64,000 nt of DNA, taken from Micavibrio_C sp964577255 (GTDB lineage Bacteria; Pseudomonadota; Alphaproteobacteria; Micavibrionales; Micavibrionaceae). The DNA lies in the NCBI GenBank assembly GCA_964577255.1, contig CAZNYM010000005.1:1-64000 (forward strand). The letters run 5' to 3'. The notes under the pieces are model-generated. The model was not told the DNA's origin. It was given only the letters and a program-made list of their open reading frames with translations, and searched no databases. Numbering within the stretch: the first letter of the stretch is position 1; every line of letters starts with the position of its first letter. Of the stretch, positions 43,753 to 53,228 are shown in pieces. Made by a program: the position numbers and the translations under genes.

Positions 43753-46700
43753 CAGATCAGCGGCCTACCCGCGGGCTTCTCCTTTAATAAAGGTACCGAC
43801 GCGACCGGCGGGGTGTGGAACTTCACCCCGGCGCAGATCGCGGGCCTGCGGCTTATCCCGGCGGCCGGCTATGTCGGCAGCTTCAGCCTGACGGTCAAGG
43901 TGTTCAACGCCGAAACGGCCCTGGCGGGCGTCGAGGTCGACACCACCGACAACACCAACCAGGCGACGCGCACGCTGACCATCACCCTGACGCCGGACGA
44001 TGTGCCCGTCATCACCCAGCCCGAAACTATCACGGTGGATGAGACCAATCTGGCGGGCGGCGTGATCACGGTGAACGACAGCATCAGCGCCAATTTCGGC
44101 ACCGACACCCCGGGCAGCTTCAGCGCCAACGGCGGATTCTTCGCGGGCGTGCCGTTGTTCTCGAACGGCGCAGCGGTGAACGTCACCCGCGCGGGCAACC
44201 TGTATACCGGCGCGACCGCGACAGGAACCGTATTCACCCTGCAGGTCAACACCAACGGCACTTACCAGTTCCGCCTGGTCGATACGCTCGATCATCCGAA
44301 TGCGAACGACCACAACGACAACATCGTTCTGCAGTTCGGCGTGACCGCGACCGACAGCGAAGGCGACCCCGCCAACGGCGTGATCACCGTCAATGTGCTC
44401 GACGACGGCCCCACGGCCTTCGCCGATTTCAATGTTGTGTCGAGTGACGCCGGTTCCTCGGTCGGCGGCAACGTCATGACCAACGACACCAAGAGCCAGG
44501 ACGCCCCGAACAAGATCATCAGCATAGCGCATGGCGGCAACGTTGTGGACGTTCCCGCCACGGGCGAGGTTTCGATCGCCGGCGACCACGGCACCCTGAC
44601 CATCCGCGCCGACGGTTCCTACACTTATACTGTGGATCCCTGCGGCGATGATGGCGGCGTGGGCGCGGTGCCTTACGCGTTCCCGGAAACGCGCGCTTTC
44701 CCGGCTCTGACGGAAGGCGTGGCAATCAGCGGCGACACGCTGAACAGCCGCGGCATCCATCCGCAGGCGCTTGACGTCAGCTACGCCGCCACCGTCGAGG
44801 TTACGTTCGTTTCCGACGGCGCGGGTTACAACAACACGCTGGGTGCCTATACCATCGCAGCCGACGGCACGCTGATGGCGGCGCAGATCGTGGTGCCCAA
44901 CGGCAACACCGCCGGCACAGCGCCGCACACGCTCGCGCTGCCGGGCGGCCAGGACGGCTTCGGCTTCTTCCTGATTGCCAACGGCTTCACGGTCAACAGC
45001 GGCTATGCAGGCCTTGATCTCGTCAACGGCACCCTGAACTTCGTGTACAGGAACGGCACGGCGCAGGAGCGCCTGGCCAAGGTCAGTGACCACGGTGCGG
45101 ACATCGCGCTGGTCTATACCGCGCCGGGCGGCGCGGAAACTGTGCTGCAGGGCGCCGTCTATCACACCACCGACCGCGGCGGTTCGACCGCCATCAACGT
45201 CGATGAAAGCATCCGCGTGGTTTCGGGCCTGCCCGATCCGTCGGATCCCAGCACGCTGCGCATCGGTTTTGAAGACCTGCCGGCCCTGGGCGACCGCGAC
45301 TACGAAGACATCGTCTTCGATGTACAGATCAGCGCACGCCCGGGTGGAGACAATTGCGACTGCGGACCGGACGAGTTTACCTACGTCCTGCAGGACGCGG
45401 ACAACGATAAATCGTCCTCGACCCTGACCATCACCTGCGCCGCGCCGCAGCTTATCGTCGGCAGCAACGTCGACGACAAGACCGGTTCGCAGACCGGCTG
45501 GCAAGAAGGCAACGGCAACGGTGTCATCAATGGCGGTCTGGCGGCGGACATCCTGATCGGCGACGTCGGCGGCGCCAGCTCGCAAAGCAAGACCCAGGAC
45601 TACAACGTGGTCATGATGCTGGATGTCAGCGGCTCGATGGGCACGCGCGCGGACGTGAATTCGCGCCTGTCGCTGCTGCTGTCGGCAGTCAACAACCTGC
45701 TGACCGAGTTCAACGCCTACACGACCGGCGTCATCAAGGTGCACTTCGTTCCGTTCGGCACCGACGCCGGCGCCACCGGCACCTTCACCGTCACCACGGC
45801 GGCGGGCCTGAACGCGGCGAAGGCGTATCTCAACACCATGCCGATCGGCGGCAATACCAACTACGAAGCGCCGCTGATGAAGGCGAACGCGTGGCTGCAG
45901 GGCGCCGAGCCGATCCCCGGCGCGCTGACCTACAGCTACTTCATCACCGATGGCGAGCCGAACCGGTATCAGAACAATGCCAACCAGTCGGTCTTCAGTT
46001 CGGCCGAAGTCGTGATGAACGAGATCACCGGCGTGACCGATGCGGTCAACGACGTGGCGCTGCTGAAATCGCTGAGCACGGAAGTGATCGGCGTCGGCAT
46101 CAATATTGGCGCGGCGACGCTCGCCAACGTGGCGGTCATCGACTCGAACGGCGTGGCCCTGAACATCACCCAGGCCTCGCAGCTGGATGTCGCCCTCGCA
46201 GCGGTCAGCCCGCTGAACCTGATTTCGGGTGCGGGCGCGGACGTTCTCAACGGTGGCGACGGCAACGACCTGATCTACGGCGACTCCGTCTACACGGATG
46301 CGCTGGCGCTGGCCCAGGGCCTCGACAGCCTGCCCGGTTCGGGCTGGGAAGTGTTCGCGCGTCTGGAGGCCGGTGAAGGTAACGATGCCGGCTGGACCCG
46401 CGACGACACGGTCGCTTATATCAACGCCAACTTCAACGCGCTCGCGCAGGAATCGCTCAGCAGCCAGGGAACGGGCCGCGTCGGCGGCAACGACACCATC
46501 GCGGGCGGCGCCGGCAACGACATCATCTTCGGCCAGGAAGGCCGCGATGTCATCACGGGCGGCGCCGGCAATGACATTATCTTCGGCGGCACCGGCGACG
46601 ATGTCTTCAAGTATATCGGTACTGGCGACGGCGTCGACGCGATCAAGGATTTCGACACCGGCAGCGACAGCCTGGATCTTTCCGCGCTGCTCGCCGCGTT

Positions 46701-46890
46701 CGATCCCCTGCAGGACAGCATCGACGACTTCGTGTTCGCGAGCGAGTCGGCCGGCAACACGGTGATCGCCGTCGATGCCGCCGGTTCGGGCAATGCGGCG
46801 TCCGCCACGGTCCTGGCCGTGCTGCAGGGCGTTACCGGCGTCGCGCTTGAGGATCTGCTCAACGCCAACAGTGGCGGCAACGTCGCCTGA
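43626..46890 (+). CDS. Giant LapA-like type I secreted adhesin, C-terminal part (after the gap)
   Basis: Continuation of the same gene in a different apparent frame. Order after the gap: remaining Ig-like repeat; a VCBS-like repeat (near 44400-44640); a DUF4114 domain ending in the GDRDYEDIVFDV motif (45290-45330); a VWA domain with the metal site DVSGSMG (45620) and TDGEPN; then RTX nonapeptides (GGDGNDLIYGD, GGAGNDIIFG repeats, 46250-46610) that bind calcium after export. The last 80 residues are the type I secretion signal. VWA plus RTX at the C-terminus is typical of LapA-like adhesins. Confidence 0.88.
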
Positions 46891-46920
46891 TAGGCGCCGG
46901 GCCTGACCTGAGACACAGAG

Positions 46921-46951
46921 AGGGGCGCTCACCGGGCGCCCCTTTTGTTTT
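46921..46951 (+). terminator. Terminator after the adhesin gene
   Basis: An 8-bp stem (46921-46928 with 46936-46943) is followed by TTTTGTTTT. Exporter genes downstream may thus have their own promoter or depend on readthrough. Confidence 0.75.
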
Positions 46952-47192
46952 CATAATGTAAAGAAAGGGCAAAGGATGGGGTTTCGGTTGAAATCCCAAT
47001 CGTAACGCATTGAAAAAACATAAGAAGGAGGCTTGGCCCGGGACCCGGCTTCTGCTAGCATCCGGGGGTAGGCCCAAGGGTTGCATTTCCCGTAGAAAGC
47101 CTTCATAACACTCCCCAACGCACGGCCGGACCCTGCCCCAGGCAGCCCTGCCGGCCGATATAAAAATCAATCTGCAATAATATAAGGTGCTG
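46952..47192 (+). other. Non-coding leader before the TolC-like gene
   Basis: About 240 bases without a credible gene. It contains a GGCCGG...CCGGCC inverted repeat (about 47123-47155) that could fold in the leader RNA. I see no strong promoter; TTGCAT near 47080 is a weak candidate -35. Confidence 0.35.
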
Positions 47193-48920
47193 ATGATGGC
47201 TATCCGCAAGTTTGTAAAAGCTCTGGTCCTTTCCGCCGCCGTTATGTTTCCCGCCGCGCTCGCGCAGGCCCAGGACGTAACCTTTACGCCCGCGCCGCCG
47301 CCTGCCGCCGACATGCCGGTGCCGGTCGAAGCCACGCCGCCCGCCATGCCGTCCGCAGCACCTGCTGTTACGCCCGCGCCCGCAGCGGCACCAGTTCCTG
47401 CTCCGGCGCCTGCTCCTGAAGCGGCCGCGCCGCAACCCGCGCCAGCTCCGGCGCCCGTAGCCGAGGCTGCCCCTGCGCCGGCACCTGAAGCAGTTCCGGC
47501 CCCCGCACCCGAGCCTGCCAAAGAAGAAGTCAAGGCCGAGCCCCCGAAACCCAAAGTGGTGAAAAAGGCCGCCAAGAAAAAACCCGCGCCGAAAATGACC
47601 GTCACCGAAGCGCCCGCGCCCAAGGCCGAAGCGCCAGTCATGAAAGCCGCCAACAAGGTCATGAACCTGCGTGACGCCGTCGCCGTCGGCATCGCTACCA
47701 GCCCCGAATATGGCGTGGTCGCGAACAACCGCCGCGCCACCGACGAAGAGTTGCGCCAGGCACGAGCCCTGTATCTGCCTTCGGTCGACCTGCGCGCCGA
47801 CACCGGCTTCGAGCACAGCGACGATCCGGCGACCCGCGCCGGCGCCGATGGCGACGACACCGAAAACATGTGGCGTTTTGAGGCTGGCATCACATTGACC
47901 CAGATGCTGTTTGACGGCTGGGAAACGCGTTACGAGAATGTGCGCCAGCAGGCTCGCGTGCTCTCCGCCGCGCGCCGCGTTGGCGAAGCGTATGAACTGG
48001 GCGCCCTGGGCGTGGTCGAGTCGTATCTCGACGTGCTGCGCCAGCGCGAACAGATGAAAATCGCCCGCGAAAACGTCGCCCAGCACATCACCCTTCTGGA
48101 CCAGATCCAGGATAACTCCGAAGCCGGCCGCGGCACCGCCGCCGACGTCGAGCAGGCCCGCGCCCGCCTGGCGTCCGCCCGCGCGGTCGAGGCCAGCGTG
48201 CGCGAAGCCCTGCGTGTGGCCGAAGCCGCTTACATCCGCGAAGTCGGCGATGCGCCGCAGGACCTGGTCGTGCCGGTCGTGCCCGCCAACGCCCATGCCG
48301 GCGATGTTGAAAAAGAGGTGAAGCTGGCGCTGGCACAAAGCCCGACGCTGGCGATCTTCGAAGCCGACATCGATGTCGCACATGCCGAGTTCGAGGGTGC
48401 GAAATCGACCTTCTACCCGCAGTTCGACTTGCAGATGAACGCCCGCCAAGGCCATGACCTGGGCGGCGTCGAGGGCCGTGACCGCAGCGCCACTGCGCTC
48501 GTGGTCATGAACTGGAATCTGTACCGCGGCGGCGGCGACACCGCTCGCGTGCGCGAGCAGATCAACCGCGAAGCGCAGGCCAAGGAAGAACGCGCCCGCG
48601 CCGCCCGCCAGGTGGAAAACGATGTGCGCCAGACCTGGGCCCGCATGCTGTCTTCAGGCGAGCGCGCCCGCGAGTTCGGCGACCAGGCCAAGGCCAACGT
48701 GGAAGTGGTCAAGTCCTACAAGGACCAGTTCGACCTCAACCGCCGCACGCTGCTTGACGTGCTGGACGCTCAGAACGAGCTGTTCGTCTCGCGCAGCAAC
48801 ATGGTCAACGCCGAGTTTCTGGAAATGTTCGCGGCTTACCGCCTGATGGCCCTGCGCGGCGAGCTGCTCCGCACGCTGGGTGTGGACTACCCGCGCGAAT
48901 CCGATCCTGCTAAGATGTAA
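47193..48920 (+). CDS. TolC-family outer-membrane protein of the type I secretion system
   Basis: 575-aa exporter channel. A signal peptide (ending AQAQ) is followed by an unusual Pro/Ala-rich stretch of about 125 residues that ends in a Lys-rich block (KPKVVKKAAKKKPAPK), before the outer-membrane efflux protein fold begins at about residue 155 (NLRDAVAVGIATSPEY). The fold has two repeats with the amphipathic helices of TolC and the motif RRTLLDVLDAQNEL near the C-terminus. It lies between the adhesin and the ABC exporter. Confidence 0.9.
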   Translation: MMAIRKFVKALVLSAAVMFPAALAQAQDVTFTPAPPPAADMPVPVEATPPAMPSAAPAVTPAPAAAPVPAPAPAPEAAAPQPAPAPAPVAEAAPAPAPEAVPAPAPEPAKEEVKAEPPKPKVVKKAAKKKPAPKMTVTEAPAPKAEAPVMKAANKVMNLRDAVAVGIATSPEYGVVANNRRATDEELRQARALYLPSVDLRADTGFEHSDDPATRAGADGDDTENMWRFEAGITLTQMLFDGWETRYENVRQQARVLSAARRVGEAYELGALGVVESYLDVLRQREQMKIARENVAQHITLLDQIQDNSEAGRGTAADVEQARARLASARAVEASVREALRVAEAAYIREVGDAPQDLVVPVVPANAHAGDVEKEVKLALAQSPTLAIFEADIDVAHAEFEGAKSTFYPQFDLQMNARQGHDLGGVEGRDRSATALVVMNWNLYRGGGDTARVREQINREAQAKEERARAARQVENDVRQTWARMLSSGERAREFGDQAKANVEVVKSYKDQFDLNRRTLLDVLDAQNELFVSRSNMVNAEFLEMFAAYRLMALRGELLRTLGVDYPRESDPAKM

Positions 48921-48957
48921 GGCGATTCGTCCTTACCCGCGCAGGATCTGATTTCGT

Positions 48958-51252
48958 TTGACCGCCAAAGACAATCCCAAGCCCGCCACCGGCGCCGCCG
49001 GAACCGATTCTCCTGCCCACAAGCAGGAGAATCCGGACGTCTGGCCGCTTGAGGCCGACCGCCTGGCGGTGCGCCTGTCGCTGGCGGAATGCCTGCGGCT
49101 GATGGCCGCGCATTACGGCCGCCGCACCACCGTCAATGCCCTTCTGGCCGGGCTGCCGGTTCCGGCGACCGGCCTGACGCCTTCCCTGTTCATCCGCGCC
49201 GCCGCCCGCGCCGACCTGCAGGCCCGCCTGGCCGAGCGCACGCTCGAGGCGCTGGCGATTGCCCCGGTGCTGCCCTGCGTGCTGGTGCTGGAGCAGGGGC
49301 TGTCCTGCATCCTGTGGGACATCAAGTGGCCGGACAAGCATCCGCCGCGCAAGGAGCCGGGCCAGGCGCCCGCCGTGCATCCGGAAACGCAGTTCGTGGT
49401 GCAGTTCCCCGAGATCGAGGGCGAGCGCAAGACCATGCCGCTCTCCGCGCTCAAGAAGCTTTACGCCGGTTACGCCTTTTTCCTGCGCCCGGAAGCGCGC
49501 CACGACGACCGCGCCGGCCCGGCCGTGATCGACAGCGCCCGCGACTGGTTCTGGGGGGCGCTGAAGGAGCATAGCAAGATCTACCGCGAGGTGGCGCTGG
49601 CTGCAGTGATGATCAACGTCTTCGCGCTGGTCAGTTCGCTTTATGTGATGAACGTCTATGATCGCGTCATTCCTTATGCCGCCTGGGCCACGCTGTGGGT
49701 GCTCAGCGCCGGCGTGATCGTGGTTTATATTTTCGATTTCATCCTCAAAGGGCTGCGCGCGCATTTCCTCGACGTCGCCGGGCGCAAGGCCGACGTGAAG
49801 ATCTCGGCCGCCCTGTTCGAACAGACCATGGGCATGACCATGGAAGCGCGGCCCGCCAGCGCCGGTGTGCTGGCCAGCAACATGAAAGAGTTCGAGGGTC
49901 TGCGCGATTTCTTCACCTCGGCGACGCTCGTCACGCTGATCGACCTGCCGTTCACGCTTTTGTTCATCGCCGTGATCGGTTTGATCGCCGGGCCGCTGGC
50001 GCTCATCCCCCTGTTCGCCGTGCCGCTCGTTCTGCTGACCGGCTACGTCCTGCAGCGGCCTTTGCAGAAAATCACCCGTGAATCGCTGCATGAAAGCGCG
50101 CTTAAGAACGCGCTTTTGTTCGAGACCATCACCGGGCTCGAAACAATCAAGGTCCAGGCCGCCGAAAGCCACGCCCAGCGCCGCTGGGAGGAGTTGACTG
50201 AAAAGGGCGCACGCACCGCGATGAAGATGCGCCGCCTGTCGTCTTTCGCCCTCAATCTTTCCACCTTTATCCAGCAGATGGTCAGCGTGGCGGTGGTATG
50301 CTGCGGCGTGTGGCTGGTGACCGAGGCGCACATCACCATGGGCGCGCTGATCGCGAGCGTGATCCTGAGCGGCCGCGCCATGGCGCCGCTGACGCAGGTG
50401 GCAGGACTTCTCACTCGCCTCAACCAGTCGCGCGAGGCGCTGCGCCAGCTCAACGATCTCATGAAGCGTCCGGCTGAGCGCCCGGCCGGCAAGCATTTCA
50501 TCTCCGTTCCCGCTTTCAGGGGCCAGGTCGATTTCAAGGATGTCGAGTTCAACTACCCGGGCCAGAGCATGGCCGCGCTCAACCGGGTATCCTTCTCGAT
50601 CCAGCCGGGCGAGCGCATCGGCATCATCGGTGCGGTGGGTTCGGGCAAGACGACGATCGAACGCCTGCTTCTCAATCTCTATCAGCCGGGTAAAGGCTCG
50701 GTGCAGATCGACGGCACCGACGTGCGTCAGATCGACCCAGGTGACCTGCGCCGCAACATCGGCGCGGTCCAGCAAAGCCCGCAGCTTTTTTATGGCAGCG
50801 TGCGCGAAAACATAACCATGGGCCATGAAATGGCGCCGCAGCGCGCGGTGCTGCGCGCGGCCGAATTATCAGGCGTGATGGAATTCCTGCGCGATTCCCA
50901 GCATGGACTCGACACGCAGGTGGGCGAGCGCGGCGAGGCGCTGTCGGGCGGCCAGCGCCAGGCGGTGGCGATCGCCCGGGCGCTTTTATACGATCCCCAG
51001 ATTCTCATTCTCGATGAACCCACGGCCTCGATGGACCCGGCCTCCGAAAACCGCCTGCGCCTGCGGCTGCAGGAAATCTGCAAGACCAAGACCACGATCC
51101 TGATCACCCACAAGGGCTCGATGCTGGGCCTGGTCGACAAGCTGATCCTGCTCGACCGCGGGCGGCTGGTGGATTTCGGAGAGAAAGACGACATCATCCG
51201 CAAGCTGCAGGCGCGCCAGTACGGCACCACCGCCGAGCAGACCGACGTTTAG
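48958..51252 (+). CDS. Type I secretion ABC exporter (LssB/LapB type)
   Basis: 764-aa permease-ATPase fusion, with a TTG start preceded by AGGA. Residues 30-180 form a C39-peptidase-like domain without a recognisable catalytic Cys, which in this class binds the substrate. Six membrane helices follow (about 205-450). The nucleotide-binding domain has Walker A near 558 (GAVGSGKTT), signature LSGGQRQ near 662 and Walker B LILDEP near 684. It should energise export of the adjacent adhesin through the HlyD-type and TolC-type partners. Confidence 0.92.
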   Translation: MTAKDNPKPATGAAGTDSPAHKQENPDVWPLEADRLAVRLSLAECLRLMAAHYGRRTTVNALLAGLPVPATGLTPSLFIRAAARADLQARLAERTLEALAIAPVLPCVLVLEQGLSCILWDIKWPDKHPPRKEPGQAPAVHPETQFVVQFPEIEGERKTMPLSALKKLYAGYAFFLRPEARHDDRAGPAVIDSARDWFWGALKEHSKIYREVALAAVMINVFALVSSLYVMNVYDRVIPYAAWATLWVLSAGVIVVYIFDFILKGLRAHFLDVAGRKADVKISAALFEQTMGMTMEARPASAGVLASNMKEFEGLRDFFTSATLVTLIDLPFTLLFIAVIGLIAGPLALIPLFAVPLVLLTGYVLQRPLQKITRESLHESALKNALLFETITGLETIKVQAAESHAQRRWEELTEKGARTAMKMRRLSSFALNLSTFIQQMVSVAVVCCGVWLVTEAHITMGALIASVILSGRAMAPLTQVAGLLTRLNQSREALRQLNDLMKRPAERPAGKHFISVPAFRGQVDFKDVEFNYPGQSMAALNRVSFSIQPGERIGIIGAVGSGKTTIERLLLNLYQPGKGSVQIDGTDVRQIDPGDLRRNIGAVQQSPQLFYGSVRENITMGHEMAPQRAVLRAAELSGVMEFLRDSQHGLDTQVGERGEALSGGQRQAVAIARALLYDPQILILDEPTASMDPASENRLRLRLQEICKTKTTILITHKGSMLGLVDKLILLDRGRLVDFGEKDDIIRKLQARQYGTTAEQTDV

Positions 51253-51262
51253 GGGGGCCGGT

Positions 51263-52672
51263 ATGAACAAACCCGCAAAAAAACCCGCGAAGCCGCCCGC
51301 TCCCAGCGTCAACACGCCCGACGAGTGGGCGCGCATCAATAACGACTGGGCCCGCGAAAAACTCGAGAAGATGCAGGCGCACGCCGACCGGTTTTTCACC
51401 ACGGACGAGGATCTGCCGCTTTCCCAGCATCTTATACTGGTGTTCGTGACGCTGTCCTTTGTGACGTTTTTTGCCTGGGCGTCCTTTGCCAAGCTCGACG
51501 AAGTGACCAAGGGTATGGGCAAGGTCATCCCTTCAAGCGAAGTGCAGAAGCTGCAAAGCCTCGAAGGCGGCATCATCGACGCTTTTCTGGTGAAAGAAGG
51601 GGACGAGGTCAAGACCGGCCAGGTGCTGGTGCGCCTGCGCGACGTGCAGGCTTCCTCCGATCTCGGCGCCAACCAGAAGCGCTCTTTGGGTCTGCAGGCC
51701 AAGATCGCGCGCCTGCAGGCGGAAGCGGAAGGAGCGGATACGCCGAAATTCTCCGACGAGATCATGAAAGGCGTGCCGGAAAGCGTGACCGAGGAACTGA
51801 ACGCCTTCCGTGCCAACCAGCAGAACAATAAGACGCAGATGAGCGTGCTGCTCGAACAGGTGACGCAGCGCCGCCAGGAGATCAGCGAATTGCAGACCCG
51901 CATCGCCGATCTCAAGGAAGTGACGCGCCTGTCGCGCCAGCAGCTCGAGATGATCCGCCCGCTGGTGGCGCGCGGCTCGGCGCCGAAGCTGGAGCTGATC
52001 CAGAAAGAACAGGAAGTGAAGGAGCGCCAGACGGAGCTCAACAGCCTGGAATCCTCGCTGCCGCGTGTAACATCGGCGGTGCAGGAGGCGGAGGCGCGCA
52101 TCAAGGAGCTGGAAAGCGCCTTCCAGGCCCAGGCCCAGACGGAGCTTTCCGCCACGCAGATCGAGCTGAACGCGCTGAAAGAGACGTTAGGCGCGCTCGA
52201 AGACCGCAAGGACCGCACGGAGATCAGATCGACCGTGAACGGCTATGTGAAGGACATCATCATCAGCACCGTGGGCGGCGTGGTGCAGCCGGGCATGGAT
52301 ATCATCCAGATCGTGCCCAAGGACGACCAGCTTCTGATCGAAGCGAATATCCGCCCTGCCGATATCGCTTTCCTGCATCCGGGACAGGAAGCAGTAGTAA
52401 AAATCACCGCCTATGATTATTCCATCTATGGCGGGCTGAAGGGCGAGGTGGTGGATATTTCCGCCGACTCGATCCAGGACGAGAAAGGCGAAAGTTTTTA
52501 CCGTGTGCGCGTGCGCACGCATGAGAGCGTTTTACACCGCAAAGATAAGATATTGCCGATCAAGCCCGGCATGGTGGCTTCTGTCGACATCGTCACCGGC
52601 CGTAAGACAATCATGCAGTACATTATGAAGCCAACCTGGAAAACGATGAGCGATTCGCTGGGCGAACGGTAA
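51263..52672 (+). CDS. HlyD-family type I secretion adaptor
   Basis: 469-aa membrane fusion protein. A cytoplasmic N-terminal 55 residues precede one membrane helix (HLILVFVTLSFVTFFAWASFA). Then come the first lipoyl half (GKVIPSSEVQKLQSLEGGI), a long coiled coil (about 140-325), the second lipoyl half (IRSTVNGYVKDI) and a C-terminal beta-barrel ending GMVASVDIVTGRKT, the HlyD signature. It starts 10 bases after the ABC exporter gene, so the two are co-transcribed. Confidence 0.94.
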   Translation: MNKPAKKPAKPPAPSVNTPDEWARINNDWAREKLEKMQAHADRFFTTDEDLPLSQHLILVFVTLSFVTFFAWASFAKLDEVTKGMGKVIPSSEVQKLQSLEGGIIDAFLVKEGDEVKTGQVLVRLRDVQASSDLGANQKRSLGLQAKIARLQAEAEGADTPKFSDEIMKGVPESVTEELNAFRANQQNNKTQMSVLLEQVTQRRQEISELQTRIADLKEVTRLSRQQLEMIRPLVARGSAPKLELIQKEQEVKERQTELNSLESSLPRVTSAVQEAEARIKELESAFQAQAQTELSATQIELNALKETLGALEDRKDRTEIRSTVNGYVKDIIISTVGGVVQPGMDIIQIVPKDDQLLIEANIRPADIAFLHPGQEAVVKITAYDYSIYGGLKGEVVDISADSIQDEKGESFYRVRVRTHESVLHRKDKILPIKPGMVASVDIVTGRKTIMQYIMKPTWKTMSDSLGER

Positions 52673-52677
52673 CCGCT

Positions 52678-53073
52678 TTATTCTTCCCGGATCCAGCTCA
52701 GAGCTTCGTCTCTCTGGCTTTTGTCGAAAATCCGCACATCCCCGCTCAGCAGATTGCCCGTCAGCTTGACCTGGAACATCTTTTTTTCCGGCGGGTTGAT
52801 ATAGGCGATCTTGCGGGCGAAACGGCCGTATTCGTAAATGGACTGAAAACTCAGATCGGCGGCGTCTTTGCCCCAGCCGCCAAAATCGGTCGCGTAATGG
52901 ACCAGCAGCCGGAAATGGCCGTGTTTTTTGACGATAGCGGCCATGGGGTTGTAGAAATTCGGCACGTAATCGGCCAGAACGATCCGTCCGTGCATCGAAA
53001 CCGCCAGAATGTCGTCGCGGCTTTCCGGCAGGGGCACCACAGTGGGTTTCCCGGCCATTTTATGCTGTTCCAT
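52678..53073 (-). CDS. SpoIIAA-like (STAS-type) protein
   Basis: 131-aa protein with the SpoIIAA-like/STAS-related fold (VSMHGRIVLADYVPNF, FRLLVHYATDFGGWG, FARKIAYIN, DVRIFDKSQRDEALSWI). The ATG 53073 has AGGAAGGG upstream, so the longer frame (to 53319) is rejected. Members are small soluble proteins of unknown function, perhaps lipid-binding. Divergent from thrS, convergent with the adaptor gene. Confidence 0.82.
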   Translation of the reverse strand: MEQHKMAGKPTVVPLPESRDDILAVSMHGRIVLADYVPNFYNPMAAIVKKHGHFRLLVHYATDFGGWGKDAADLSFQSIYEYGRFARKIAYINPPEKKMFQVKLTGNLLSGDVRIFDKSQRDEALSWIREE

Positions 53074-53167
53074 CAGTATCCCTTCCTGTAGGCAGTTTAT
53101 CCCACACAATATAGGGCGCGCGGCGCGCGGCTTCAATTGCAGGAAACGCTGGGTTGCCTGCGGGTGC

Positions 53168-53196
53168 TTGCATCGCCGCAAAACCTTGGATATATC
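53168..53196 (+). promoter_or_regulatory. Candidate promoter of thrS
   Basis: TTGCAT (53168-53173) and TATATC (53191-53196) are 17 bases apart. The predicted leader is only about 30 bases; no T-box or attenuator is visible. Confidence 0.4.
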
Positions 53197-53228
53197 CATG
53201 GAATGCAATGATTTTGGAAAGTTTTGCC

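Noticed and set aside
43765..46932. 1055-codon open frame on the minus strand
   Set aside because: Antisense to the adhesin, whose VWA, DUF4114 and RTX motifs are clear.
48910..50826. 638-codon open frame on the minus strand
   Set aside because: Antisense to the ABC exporter with intact Walker and signature motifs.
53074..53228. T-box or attenuator before thrS
   Set aside because: The predicted leader is only about 30 bases and no T-box motif or specifier hairpin is visible.
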